A stretch of DNA of 64,000 nt from NCBI RefSeq assembly GCF_011386835.1, contig NC_088800.1, forward strand, positions 17,322,572 to 17,386,571, in the 5' to 3' direction. Below are positions 1 through 10,322 of the stretch, piece by piece. The stretch comes from Chrysemys picta bellii. Its lineage: Eukaryota > Chordata > Testudines > Emydidae. The position numbers and the translations under genes are program-made. The notes below the pieces were generated by a model. The model searched no databases, was not told where the DNA came from, and saw nothing but the letters and a program-made list of their open reading frames with translations. Every line of letters begins with the position of its first letter. Position 1 is the first letter of the stretch.

Positions 1-322
1 AGAGAGGCAAACGGAAGGTCCGGGGCAGAGCCGCAAACATGCCGCTTCTACGCGGAGCTGCATGCCATGCTAGGGGGTGCAGCCACCACTACCCCAACCA
101 TGTGCTATGACTCCGTCACTGGAGAAACACACAGGGAAGCGGGTTCGGGGTACGAGGAAGATGAGGATGAAGATAATGTAGATAGCTCAGAGCAGCAAGG
201 AAGCGGAGAAACTGGTTTCCCCAACAGCCAGGCTATGTTTATCACCCTGGACCTGGAACCAGTAACCCCTGAACTCACCCAAGACGTGCTCCCAGACCCT
301 GAGGGCACACAAGGGACCTCTG
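1..322 (+). CDS. Myb/SANT-like Harbinger protein, 3' part of an upstream exon
   Basis: The frame is open from base 1 and enters inside a Myb/SANT-like (trihelix type) DNA-binding domain: residues near REANGRSG and TCRFYAELHA are the usual end of that domain in these elements. An acidic linker follows (EEDEDEDN, residues about 50-58 of the visible part). Codons stay open past base 322, but GTGAGT at 323-328 is a strong splice donor and homologous proteins continue in the exon at 1254. In PIF/Harbinger elements the Myb-like partner binds DNA and helps bring the transposase to the nucleus and to the element ends. The N-terminus lies before the window. The phase (one base of a split codon) matches the acceptor at 1253. 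Confidence 0.75.
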
Positions 323-1253
323 GTGAGTGTACCTTTGTAAATATTACACATGGTTTAAAAGCAAGCGTGTTTAATGATTAATGATTAATTTGCCCTGGCA
401 ATCGCGGCCAGTACAGCTACTGGAAAAGTCTGTTAACGTGTTTGGGGATGGAGCGGAAATCCTCCAGGGACATCTCCAGAAAGCTCTCCTTCATGTACTC
501 CCAAAGCCTTTGCAAAAGGTTTCTGGGGAGGGCTGCCTTATCCCGTCCGCCATGGTAGGACACTTTACCATGCCAGGCCAGTAGCACGCAGTCTGGAATC
601 ATTGCATAACAAAGCATGGCAGCATATGGTCCCGGTATTTGCTGGCATGCAGACAACATCCATTCCTTATCGCTCTTTGTTATCCTCAGGAGAGTGGTAT
701 CATTCATGGTCACCTGGTTGAAATGGGGCGATTTTATTAAGGGGACATTCAGAGGTGCCCCTTCCTGCTCTGCTGAACAGAAATGTTCCCTGCTGTTAGC
801 CACGCAGTGGGGGGGAGGGGTGAAGTGATCATCCCTGATAATTGGGTGTGGGGTGGGAGGGGGTTAGTTGGGTTTGTGCTGCATGTTAACCCGGAAACCG
901 CAGCCCCTCCTTTTACATTGCAAACCCATTTTAAATGGCCAACCCAACGGGTGCTTGGTATGGGAAATGAGGGCGCTACTGTTTGAAACCATTCCCACAT
1001 GTTAAGAAGGTTAAAAAAGCCAAAAGACTGTGGCTTACCATGGCTGCCTGCAAGCCGAAATCTGTTGCCTGGCACTGTGTGAGTGATCTCTCACACCAAA
1101 CCGGCAGGCTCTCAATATAAGAGGAAAAATGCGACCTTGTAACGAAAGCACATGTGCTGTGTAATGTGAACAGCAAAATTTAACGTGAAAGAGTGTACCC
1201 ATTGTTCTCTAAAATGTGTCTTTTTTAACCACCTCTCCCTTCTCCTCCACCAG
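323..1253 (+). other. Intron of the Harbinger Myb-like gene
   Basis: The donor is GTGAGT at 323. The acceptor is a pyrimidine-rich tract ending in CACCAG at 1248-1253. Joining 322 to 1254 keeps the frame and gives a protein path typical of these elements (TSAANVSPSQRLVKIRRR). The intron contains a 128-codon open frame on the other strand (417-803). Confidence 0.65.
417..803 (-). CDS. Unrecognised 128-aa ORF inside the Myb-like intron, antisense
   Basis: I cannot assign this ORF. It encodes a 128-residue product with ordinary globular composition: mixed hydrophobic and charged residues, aromatic residues spread along its length, and no low-complexity runs. A charged, helix-like C-terminal stretch (ESFLEMSLEDFRSIPKHVN) is followed by a stop. 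It shares the strand of the transposase and lies downstream of the transposase poly(A) signal, so it would need its own promoter. It may be a third element gene, a captured fragment or chance. Confidence 0.3.
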   Translation of the reverse strand: MANSREHFCSAEQEGAPLNVPLIKSPHFNQVTMNDTTLLRITKSDKEWMLSACQQIPGPYAAMLCYAMIPDCVLLAWHGKVSYHGGRDKAALPRNLLQRLWEYMKESFLEMSLEDFRSIPKHVNRLFQ

Positions 1254-1756
1254 CTGCAAACGTTTCTCCTTCACAGAGGCTAGTGAAGATTAGAAGGAGA
1301 AAATGGCGGACTCAGGAGGACATGTTCACGGAGCTCCAGATGTCCTCCCACGCTGAAAAAGCACAGCAGAATGCGTGGAGGCAGTCAATGTCAGACTACA
1401 GAAAAGCACAGTATGAACGAGAGGAGAGGTGGCGGGCTGAATCGCGGGATGAACAGAGCAAATGGCGGGCTGAAGATGATAGGTGGCGTCAGCCTGCAGA
1501 CAGAAGGCAAGAGTCGATGCTCCGGCTGCTGGAGCATCAAACTGATATGCTCCAGCGTATGGTTGAGCTGCAGGAAAGGCAGCAGGAGCAGAGACCGTCA
1601 CTACAGCCCCTGTGTAACCAACAGCCCTCCTCCCCAAGTTCCATAGCCTCCTCACCCAGACGCCCAAGAACACGGTGGGGGGGCCTCTGGCCACCCAGTC
1701 ACTCCACCCTAGATGATTGCCCGAGCATCAGAAGGCTGGCCTTCAATAAGAGTTAA
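1254..1756 (+). CDS. Myb/SANT-like Harbinger protein, last exon
   Basis: The exon starts after the acceptor CAG at 1251-1253 and runs in phase with the exon ending at 322, stopping at TAA 1754-1756. The product has a basic start (KIRRRKWRT), a long charged, probably coiled-coil region rich in Q, R and E (AEKAQQNAWRQ to ELQERQQEQRP), then a Ser/Pro-rich tail (PSSPSSIASSPRRP) ending in LAFNKS. This arrangement matches the C-terminal half of the Myb-like accessory protein of turtle Harbinger elements. The coiled coil probably mediates oligomerisation or contact with the transposase (inference). A poly(A) signal lies 97 bp after the stop. No frameshift or internal stop is visible. Confidence 0.75.
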
Positions 1757-1852
1757 AGTTTTAAACTGCAGTATGTCCTTTTCCTTCCCTCCTCCCCCAC
1801 CCATCCCGGGCTACCTTGGCAATTATCCCCCTAGTTGTGTGTGTGATGAATT

Positions 1853-1858
1853 AATAAA
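1853..1858 (+). terminator. Poly(A) signal of the Myb-like gene
   Basis: A canonical AATAAA lies 97 bp after the stop codon of the last Myb-like exon, in a short AT-rich stretch. Confidence 0.6.
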
Positions 1859-1886
1859 GAATGCATGAATGTGAAGTAACAATGAC

Positions 1887-1892
1887 TTTATT
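1887..1892 (-). terminator. Poly(A) signal of the Harbinger transposase gene
   Basis: TTTATT on + reads AATAAA on the transposase strand, about 100 bp past its stop. It lies only 34 bp from the + strand signal, so the two convergent transcripts should overlap by a few tens of bases at their 3' ends. Confidence 0.55.
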
Positions 1893-1989
1893 GCCTCTGC
1901 AAGTGGTGCTCGAAGGGGGAGGGGAGGGGGGGTGGTTGGTTTACAGGGAAGTAGAGTGAACCGAGTGGGGGGGTGGGGCAGAGGGTTCA

Positions 1990-3159
1990 TCAAGGAGAAA
2001 CAAACAGAAGTTTCACACCGTAGCCTGGCCAGTTCACAAAACTCATTTTCAAAGCTTCTCTGATGCGCACCGCGCCCTGCTGTGCTCTTCTAACTGCCCT
2101 GGTGTCTGGATGCACGTAATCAGCGGCCAGGCGATGTGCCTCAACCTCCCACCCCGCCATAAATGTCTCCCCCTTACTCTCACAGACATTGTGGAGCGCA
2201 CAGCAAGCAGCAATAACAATGGGGATATTCTTTTCGCTGAGGTCTGAGCAAGTCAGTAAGCTGCGCCAGCGCGCTTTTAAACGTCCAAATGCACATTCCA
2301 CCACGATTCGGCACTTGCTCAGCCTGTAGTTGAACAGGTCCTGACTACTGTCCAGGCTGCCTGTGTACGGCTTCATGAGCCATGGCATTAAGGGGTAGGC
2401 TGGGTCCCCAAGGATAACTATAGGCATTTCAACATCCCCAACGGTTATTTTCTGGTCCGGGAAGAAAGTCCCTTCCTCCAGCTTTTGAAACAGACCAGAG
2501 TGCCTGAAGGCGCGAGCATCATGTACTTTTCCCGGCCATCCCACGTTGATGTTGGTGAAACGTCCCTTGTGATCCACCAGGGCTTGCAGCAGCATTGAAA
2601 AGTACCCCTTGCGGTTTATGTACTCAGTGGCTTGGTGCTCCGGTGCCAATATAGGGATATGGGTTCCGTCTATCGCCCCACCACAGTTAGGGAATCCCAT
2701 TGCAGCAAAGACATCCACTATGGTCTGCATGTTTCCCAGAGTCACTACCCTTGATATCACCAGGTCTTTGATTGCCCTGGCAACTTGGATCACAGCAGCC
2801 CCCACAGTAGATTTGCCCACTCCAAATTGATTCCCGACTGACCAGTAGCTGTCTGGCGTTGCAAGCTTCCACAGGGCTATCGCCACTCGCTTCTCAACTG
2901 TGAGGGCTGCTCTCATCCTGGTATTCTGGTGCTTCAGGGCAGGGGAAAGCAAGTCACAAAGTTCCATGAAAGTGCCCTTACGCATGCGAAAGTTTCGCAG
3001 CCACTGGGAGTCATCCCACACCTGCAGCACGATGCGGTCCCACCAGTCTGTGCTTGTTTCCCAGGCCCAGAATCGGCGTTTCACGGCATGAACCTGCCCC
3101 AGTAACACCATGATTTGCACATTGCTGGGGCCTGTGCCTTGTGAGAGGTCTATGTCCAT
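1990..3159 (-). CDS. PIF/Harbinger DDE transposase (HARBI1-like), apparently intact
   Basis: This 389-residue ORF has no internal stop, close to the usual length for Harbinger transposases. A helix-turn-helix-like region at about residues 88-120 (RVAIALWKLA, then YWSVGNQFGVGKSTV) precedes the RNase H-like DDE nuclease. The catalytic acids are visible as D164 in GGAIDGTHIPI, D252 in ILGDPAYPLMPW and E288 in VECAFGRLKARW; the conserved GRFTNINVGWPGKVHDARAF block is at 199-218. The enzyme cuts and joins the element ends with a TWA target preference (family knowledge). The start at 3159 is the first ATG after an in-frame TGA a few codons upstream; element-encoded residues further upstream in another frame cannot be excluded. 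It is convergent with the Myb-like gene. An unbroken catalytic triad suggests a young copy. Confidence 0.88.
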   Translation of the reverse strand: MDIDLSQGTGPSNVQIMVLLGQVHAVKRRFWAWETSTDWWDRIVLQVWDDSQWLRNFRMRKGTFMELCDLLSPALKHQNTRMRAALTVEKRVAIALWKLATPDSYWSVGNQFGVGKSTVGAAVIQVARAIKDLVISRVVTLGNMQTIVDVFAAMGFPNCGGAIDGTHIPILAPEHQATEYINRKGYFSMLLQALVDHKGRFTNINVGWPGKVHDARAFRHSGLFQKLEEGTFFPDQKITVGDVEMPIVILGDPAYPLMPWLMKPYTGSLDSSQDLFNYRLSKCRIVVECAFGRLKARWRSLLTCSDLSEKNIPIVIAACCALHNVCESKGETFMAGWEVEAHRLAADYVHPDTRAVRRAQQGAVRIREALKMSFVNWPGYGVKLLFVSP

Positions 3160-4380
3160 GTCAATTTCCCATCACTCTCGTCGCCGCACTGCAATCGCCT
3201 CCTTGGCTGGTCCTGGTTTTGCTTTGGCATGTCCTGGCTCTGCATATACTCCAGGACAATGCGCGTGGTGTTCATAGTGCTCATAATTGCCGCGGTGATC
3301 TGAGCGGGCTCCATGATCCCAGTGCTATGGCGTCTGGTCTGAAAAAAGGTGCAAAACTAGTATCTGACGGACGGAGGGAGGGAGGGAGGGGCGAGTGATG
3401 ACATGGCGTACAGGTACAGGGAATTAAAATCAACAAAGGTGGCTGTGCATCAGGGAGAAACACAAACAACTGTCACACAGAATGGCCCTCCCCAAAGACT
3501 GAACTCAAAACCGTGGGTTTAGCAGGTCGTTGATTTCACGGAGGGAGGGGGAAAAAAATGAATACAGAACAAATCTATTTTTTACATCTTAAGCTGGCAG
3601 ACGACGGTGCAGCATGACTGATAGCCCTCGGCATCTTCTGGATGCTTGGCAGAAAATACTGGGCGCTTGGCAGAAAATAGCATACTATGACTGATAGCCA
3701 TCATCGTCGAGACTGCCCAGGTGCCTGTGATTGAAAGCCACTGCAGTACGACGACGACGGATACCAGTCGTAATATACCATTTTCTACCAAAAGGCAAGG
3801 GGCTGCTGTTGTGTGTAATGCAGCCCCACGTCTGCCAGCCCCACGTCTGCCAGCACCCAGATCGCTGATGAAGGCTACCAGTCATACTGCACCGTCTACT
3901 GCCAAAAGGCAATTAGCTGCTGCTGTGTAGCAATGCAGTACCACGTCTGCCAGCACCCAGAGGATATATGGTGACGGTGAGCTGAGCTGAGCGGGCTCCA
4001 TGCTTGGTGTGGTATGTTGTCTGCACAGGTAACCCAGGTAAAAAGGCGTGAATCGATTGTCTGCCGTTGCTCTGACGGAGGGGGAGGCGCCTGACGACAT
4101 GTACCCAGAACCCCCCGTGACACTGTTTTGCATCATTCAGGCATTGGGATCTCAACCCAGAATTTCAATGGGCGGCGGAGACAGCGGGAACTGTGGGATA
4201 GCTACCCAGAGTGCGACACTCCGGAAGTCGACGCTAGCCTCGGTACTGTGAACGCGGTCTGCCGACTTAATGCACTTAGAGCATTTTATGTGGGGACACA
4301 CACAATCAGCTGTATACAACCGATTTCTATAAAACCGGCTTCTATAAATTCGACCTAATTTCGTAGTGTAGACATACCCT
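3160..4380. repeat. Non-coding right arm of the Harbinger element with subterminal repeats
   Basis: I support no gene here. The motif CACGTCTGCCAG occurs three times (3827-3838, 3842-3853, 3942-3953). Around it, a unit of about 115 bp (CTACCAAAAGGCAA to CCAGCACCCAG) is imperfectly duplicated at about 3785-3860 and 3897-3960. GCTTGGCAGAAAATA is doubled at about 3650-3680. Subterminal repeats of this kind often serve as transposase or accessory-protein binding sites (inference). Confidence 0.55.
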
Positions 4381-6478
4381 AAAACCTCTGGGTTTCAGAG
4401 AAAAGATAGAAAACATGACCCAAGTGCATCCTAAAGGCTCAAAAACAAAAAACAAAAAAAAAACCCAAACCCTGAAGGTAAATTAAGGAAGAAAAATGTT
4501 TAAATGCCTGGATTTTTAAGCCAGTCTCAGGATTTTTGAACACTTAGGGTTTGAAATACTGTATCTGACTACTGAGAAAGAAAAGAAAGAAAGGAAGTTT
4601 TGCCTCACTGCTGTAGAGACTGCTGCCATTTTGTGTTCAGATGCAGGCTGCGACAGAGAGGAGACACAGCCAATGAACTGTGCTCTCTCTCAGAGAATTT
4701 ATTGTGGATTAAGAGACCAAAACAATAAGAACAAAAGCAAAGGTCATTCTGACTGAAAGTCAAGGATTGCTCTTATATAGAGAAACAGAGTAGTTGGAAT
4801 CAAGTTTATTAATAAGGTTTCAAAGCAAGAGTTTATGGGCCAGACGGTAAGGTGATATAAGTCATCGTAGCTCCATTTACTTTAAGGAAACTACAGTGCT
4901 GTATGTCAGCTGAGGATCTGGTCCACTGTGTTCACAGAGTGGGCTTGATACATTTTTACCTTTTCCCATACAAAAAAAAAATTATTACAAAAAGTAAGCC
5001 AGCTATAGGGTCTATGTCTGAGTTGGCTTACATCTCAGTATATTTAAATTTATTCAGCAACCTACTCCATATAACTACAACTATTCAGTGGCATAATCTC
5101 TATTACAAAATTAATAAACTGTAAAGACCACTGGAAAAGTTCTGGAGCTACCTCTTGACCCTTTAATAAGTTCTTACCTGCCAACACAAAGAATTTCTGA
5201 AAACTCTGCAGCTCTGAATTCCTGTCTGTCTCACGTAATAAGCAAATGTGGTCAAATGAGGATTTGTAACATGATGAAAGTTACGATGACAGATCTTTCT
5301 GTGCCAGCTCTTTGGGGTGGGGGAACAGGCTAGCACTGAATTGCAGCTTTTATTTAACAAGTTCTCCTTCTGACAAAAAAAAATAAATAAATAAAAAAAC
5401 AAAGAAGAACATATCAAAGGCAATAATAGCAATAAACCCACTGAAGTGCTGCTTTTGATTCAATAAATCTTTGAACAAACAAACATTCTCAGTTTGAGTT
5501 TATACATTAAATATTGGCCTTAGCCAAGGGACATGGAGCACTCACATGTCTCTCACCATAACCTCCCCCTGCTCCCAAAAGAAGCTTATTACTTATTGAA
5601 GATCTTTGAGGTGACCAAGTATTGGAATAACCGATTGGCTTTCCTCCACAACCAGGGCTCGGTGTTGGTAGCACTGTAAGGGGGGAAATAACCCTCTCTC
5701 CCCAGGCAGTAAAGCAACTGTGAAGTTGCTCAACAATTGTTACTGCAGCCTGAAGTTGTAGTACCCTCCTCCCCCCCCCCATGATCATTACATTTCACTT
5801 TGGGTGTGGGACGGGAGAGAGAAGATCTATATAGCAGACATCCTCTATCCCCCTCCCCAACCTCTGGCCATCCCTGCTACACTAAACTCTGCATGACACA
5901 GAGGGTGCAAAATCTTTACACAGACCCCATCCTCCATCCTGTCTTCCGCCCTAGGGCAGCGAAACTGCTGATAGGGGAGCCTGCAGAGCTATGGCGACAG
6001 GCCCAGGATTGATTATAATTGTAACTAGATTACCCAGTGCAAGTGATTACTTGAAAAAGGTCAAGTATTCAGTACTTGATGTTACTACCCGGAGAAATAT
6101 CACTTCATCCTCACTCAGCACCACTACAACGGAAGGAATCAAAAACAAAGAATGAAAGAGCAGTGAAGGAAAACTTCTTGTTGCTTTGATCTTGGTGGAA
6201 GAGAGTGGATAGCATAGCCCCCAGCTCTCTGTGCTCTTCCAGTAATCCACAGCTGGCCTGCCATGATTTACAAGGCAATTGTTTCATCTAGAGCTTCTGG
6301 TGCCATCATAAAGCACAATGCTGTCTGTGTACTCAGGATATGCACTTTGCAGATGACGCATGAAACAATGAGACTGATGGAAGGCTGGGGAGCTCAAGCA
6401 ACTGCTAACAGAATAAGAAAACCTCCAACTCTAGGTGGCTAGTTCAGATCTGGCCCATCTTGGTAGTCACTGACTAAG
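4381..6478. other. Intergenic DNA, no gene seen
   Basis: AT-rich single-copy-looking sequence. It has simple A-rich patches near 4446-4462 and an AAAT-type patch near 5378-5400. The open frames are short and look random. I see no promoter, splice or RNA gene signal. Confidence 0.5.
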
Positions 6479-6565
6479 AGCTCTGTGTGGCTCGAAAGCT
6501 GGTCTCTCTCTCACCAACAGAAGTCAGTCTAATAAAAGATATTACCTCACCCACCTTGTCTCTCT
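6479..6565 (+). repeat. Dispersed turtle repeat fragment (CTCGAAAGCT / AATAAAAGATATTACC type)
   Basis: The segment reads through GGCTCGAAAGCT, CACCAACAGAAGTCAGTC and AATAAAAGATATTACCTCACC, which I recognise as a very common dispersed module in turtle genomes. Its ACAGAAG and AAGCT words resemble those in the foldback retroposons at 46 and 61 kb. The family name is not known to me, and no target duplication was found. Confidence 0.45.
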
Positions 6566-7869
6566 ATGGAACTAACATGTCATTTACAAACCATCATGTT
6601 CACTCTGCCTATGTTATCCCTTCTCCCTTAATCCTCTGTCTGTCTTGTCTGTTTAGATGGTAAGCTCTTCAGGGTGTGAAAAATCCACATTCCTAAGCAA
6701 CTTAGTTATACTGACCTAAAGTCCTGTATAGACAGCATTAGGTCAACAGGAAAGCTTCTCCAACATAGCTACCACATCTCAGGGAGATGGATTAATTATA
6801 CCACAGGGAGAAGGTCTGCTGTCCATGGAATAGTGTCTTCACTGATGCGCTACAGTAGTGCATTTGAATTCAGGACCACAGAGGAAAAGGTCCTGTTTCT
6901 TATCCACTTAAAACTGTGCCACAGGACAACCAGCAGTCACAATATTTGGATACTTGGCCCCACTTTCTTTTCCTCCTACAGTGTATTTTGGCTGCCTGGA
7001 CTTCTGAGCCCAAAAGAAGAAAGAATCATTAAGAAAGACTGTTTTCAACCGTGAGAGGGGCACTTACAAATCCATCACATCAGGATTTCTCTAGCTTTCC
7101 CTTTCTTCCCTCAGTCATGCCATAACCTTCACTAGAAATACCTAAAAGCTAAAAGCCTGCTCTATCTGCTTTTAACCTCACAGATACTATAGATACTAGT
7201 TAATTGTACAGCCCTTCATAAAAATAAGCTCTAACCTAGCACTTCACTTGACCTGCCTCTAGCAGAGAAGTATGCACACTGATATCTTAAAAAAAAAAAC
7301 TGTTTTCAGTGTTAGTGTCCCCAGTTCTATAAGATTTAACAGAAAATGGTAACCTTGGCTATAGAATGGTTCAAAGCATTTAGAAAAGGGATGTCATTTT
7401 CTATTGAATTCAGTAGAATTGTAGAGCTATAAAACCCCATTGGTTTCCCCTCTGCAACATTCTATAGGATATTTTCATAAGGGTTTCCCCTACAAAATCC
7501 ATCTCTACTCTGAATTACTTCCTCAGGCTTAATGACATAACTAATCTCAGCCTCATCTAACCCCATCCAATACATAAAAAAGATAAGATTAAAAAAACCC
7601 ATTCACAATTAGACAACAATACATTCTTATTCTCAAGAAATTTCCTTCGCTAACTCGCCTGCCTGCAGGGAATACAGTTAGTTACATCTCTAGGCTGAAA
7701 AAAACCCTGAAGATGTCCTTGGAATGAATGGGTCCATTCATTTCAGTGGGAACATATTCTGACTTTATCATCTGAATGTCATCATACCTCTCACCTCCAA
7801 AGAGCCTCCCTATGCCTGGGGGTGGTGTTGCTTTTTCCAGTCTAGTGACCCCTGTAGTCATTCTGGTCT
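6566..7869. other. Intergenic DNA, no gene seen
   Basis: No gene, RNA or complete mobile element is recognised. A short L2-tail-like stretch (AGATGGTAAGCTCTTCAGGG) occurs at about 6655-6675. The remaining open frames are short and unsupported. Confidence 0.45.
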
Positions 7870-9475
7870 CACAATGGTCTATCACTGTACAAAGCTTAAC
7901 CCTCTAGCCAGGTCACCGTTCAGTCCATAAAATAGAAAACTCAAAATCTAATGGCCTTCAAGCCTGTCTCCCACTCTCTATCTTGAACTCACTATTCTTG
8001 GCTTCTTTTATTCTTGACACCTGTGCTTCCTCTCTTGGTCTGGGAGAGAGGCTGGGGAACCTGCCCCTCCTCTGGGATCCAGCCCAGGGACCCTGTTTAG
8101 GCAGCTGAGGGCTATTCCTCCAATCCCTCCACATTTTCCCTGGGCTGCTCCTACCTTTACCATGCTCACTGGTGTCTTCACAAGATCTGCTTTCCCCACC
8201 TTCACTTTGGTGGGTTGCCCACACAGCTTCTCCTGGGGCATTTCCTAAAAGCCAGTCTCAGCTCTTCCCTGCAGCAGGAGGATTGTACTGCTAGCAGTTT
8301 TCTCTGCCCTTTGCCTAAGACAGTGAGTCTCTCTCGCTCTCTCTCCTTTGAACAGAAGCTCCCTCTCAGCCCTCTCTCTGTGATTGGAGTCATGCCTCAG
8401 ACAGACACTCTGCCTTAGAGTAGTCAATACTACCCTCCTCCTAACAGAAGTTCCCCTTCAGCCCTTTCTCTGGAGGTGGGGTTCATGTCTCAGGTCTAGT
8501 GCCTTAAGCTTAGTCTGTTGCAAAGCTCTTGCCAGCTCCCTTCAGCTGAACACCCCACCCTATTAGGCTTCCAATCCAGAAGGTTCTGAGTAGACCAAGC
8601 TTCTCCTGTCAGGGTCTGTCTGCTGTAGGGAGGAGGCAGGCTTTATCAGGCCTGGTGCAAACCCATTAGGCAACCTAGGCGGTCGCCTAGGGTGCTAGCA
8701 TTTGGGGGGCGGCATTTCGGGTCCTTCAGCGGCGACCGGATCTTCGGCCGCCCCGGTCGTCGTCAGCATTTAGGCGGAGGGAGCTGGGGCAAGGGGGCAC
8801 AGGGAGGGCTGCCTGCAGCAAGTAAGGGGGGGGGGCAGCACGCAGGGGAACTCCCCGCCCCAGCTCACCTCTGCTCCGCCTCCTCCCCTGAGCACGCCGC
8901 CCTGCTCTGCTTCTCTCCCTCCCAGGCTTGTGGTGCCAATCAACTGTTTGGCGCCGCAAGCCTGGGAGGTGGGAGAAGTGGAGCAGCGATGGCATGCTCG
9001 GGGAGGAGGCAGAGCACAGGTGAGTTGGGGCGGGGAGCTGCCGCATGGCTCCCCAGGCTGGGGGGAGCTGCCACGGGGAGGTGCCTCAGGGGGAGGGGGG
9101 AGCTGCTGCACGGGGGGGGCGCCTGAGGGTGGAGGGGGTGCGGAGAGCTGCCACAGGGCTGGGGGGGGGCGCAAGGTGGAAGTTTTGCCTAGGGCGTGAA
9201 ACATCCTTGCACCCGCCCTTGGCTTTATGCTGAGCCCCTTCTCCCAGCTCATCCCCAGTTGGTTGGGAGTGAAAGAGAAGCCTTGTCTGCAATGTTTCAA
9301 GCCCTTAAAAAGGTACAGTCTCCAGATTCCTTCCCTGGTCAGCATTCATTTCCAGGACACTTACGTCTTTATATGTACTTATTGGACCCTCCCAAACTCT
9401 TAAAGAGTCAAGACAGGTGGAAGGGTAGCCTGACCACTCGGTGCTACTGTCCTTGATGGCAGACTACTCTGTTGC
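7870..9475. repeat. LTR-like dispersed repeat interrupted by a hAT MITE
   Basis: The pyrimidine-rich segments 7900-8646 and 9221-9475 read as one repeat once the MITE at 8647-9220 is removed. They resemble a moderately repeated, LTR-like turtle sequence that I have met in the same order, including the block ending TTGATGGCAGACTACTCTGTTGCA at about 9475. On - this would begin TGCAACAGAG, fitting the TG start of an LTR. I could not find the other terminus or a target duplication, so the class is uncertain. Confidence 0.4.
8647..9220. mobile_element. hAT-type MITE with perfect 8-bp target duplication
   Basis: The exact 8-bp direct repeat GGCTTTAT flanks the element at 8639-8646 and 9221-9228. 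The ends are related inverted repeats: CAGGCCTGGTGCAA on the left and, reversed, AAGGGCGGGTGCAA on the right. The 574-bp interior is G-rich and non-coding, and includes CCTAGGCGGTCGCCTAGGG near the left end, shared with the fragment at 55.4 kb. Size, 8-bp duplication and end sequence fit a non-autonomous hAT element. ORFs across it are GC-rich artefacts. Confidence 0.8.
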
Positions 9476-10136
9476 ACTGACCCAATATTTTTACCACAGA
9501 ATCCACAGGGCAAGTAAGTAAAATACTTGGTGTCTGGCTTCCCATTACATTGCTTTTAGTGTGATTTTCCAAATGTTTTTAATTCAATAAGCTAGGAAAG
9601 AATAATATTTCCCTACTACCATTTGGAAACACAGCATTCAAATTTCTTTGGAATGATTCAGTGTTTCTGTGCCCTTTTAGATTTTTATTTCAAACAATTA
9701 AAAAGGAGGATTCATTTAAGGAGATAAAGCAAATTGAGAAGATACTCCCTGTTCAAATTGTTAAAGAAAAAAAAATCTTCTAAAAGGAGCTGAACCGGAG
9801 ACAACTGTAATCAATGGGAGTCTTTCCATTGAATTCAATGGGCCTTCAATCAGGTCCAAACAGCAGTAATTGCCTCAAGGCTCATTCCATCTCTAAGGAA
9901 GATAATGGATATACAATGGCATTGCATGGCAGAGGCTGTCTCTATAGAAAATTTTTAATTTTCTTAACATTTCCCACCACTACTGCTACTGTTGCATCTC
10001 TACTGGTAGTTGCATTAAGTAGACCAACTGCCAATGTTTTTACAGCCATGTTAGGTAAGCCAGACAACCTACACTAGCACTCTCACCCTTGCTCTTACTG
10101 GTGGCAGCATCTGTACAAAATTTAAGAAACAAAGCC
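9476..10136. other. Intergenic DNA with one degenerate palindrome
   Basis: No gene is seen. A short palindrome-family relic (AATGGGAGTC, CCATTGAATTCAATGG, AATCAGGTCC) lies at about 9812-9858. Confidence 0.45.
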
Positions 10137-10322
10137 TAGGAATGGTGTCCCTAGCCTCTGTTTGTCAAAGGGTGGTGATGGATGGCAGGAGAGAGATCAC
10201 TTAATCATTACCTGTTAGGTTCACTCCCTCTGGGGCACCTGGCATTGGCCACTGTCGGCAGACAGGATACTGGGCTGGATGGACCTTTGGTCTGACCCAG
10301 TATGGACATTCTTATGTTCTTA
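10137..10322 (+). mobile_element. CR1 LINE 3' end fragment
   Basis: The segment contains the diagnostic CR1 3' end words CTCTGGGGCACCTGGCATTG, GGATACTGGGCTGGATGGAC and TTTGGTCTGACCCAGTATGG, and ends in TTCTTATGTTCT. Only the 3' untranslated tail remains, as in most 5'-truncated CR1 copies. Confidence 0.85.

Larger units (their letters stand above)
1..4380. mobile_element. PIF/Harbinger DNA transposon, left end outside the window
   Basis: The two genes of a PIF/Harbinger element are both present: a Myb/SANT-like DNA-binding protein on + (1-1756) and a DDE transposase on - (1990-3159). The right terminus is AT-rich and ends in GACATACCC at about 4379, the complement of the GGGTATGTC start usual for turtle Harbinger elements. 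The next three bases, TAA at 4380-4382, fit the 3-bp TWA target duplication of the superfamily. The left terminus cannot be seen, so neither the duplication nor the full length can be checked. The 1.2 kb between the transposase start and the right end is non-coding and holds short tandem repeats. Confidence 0.85.

Noticed and set aside
3582..4358. Cluster of 65-85-aa ORFs in the Harbinger right arm
   Set aside because: Overlapping frames on both strands over tandem repeats; none continues a known element protein.
8692..9345. Several 90-190-aa ORFs on both strands around 9 kb
   Set aside because: They lie within a G-rich hAT MITE with exact 8-bp duplication; open frames result from base composition.
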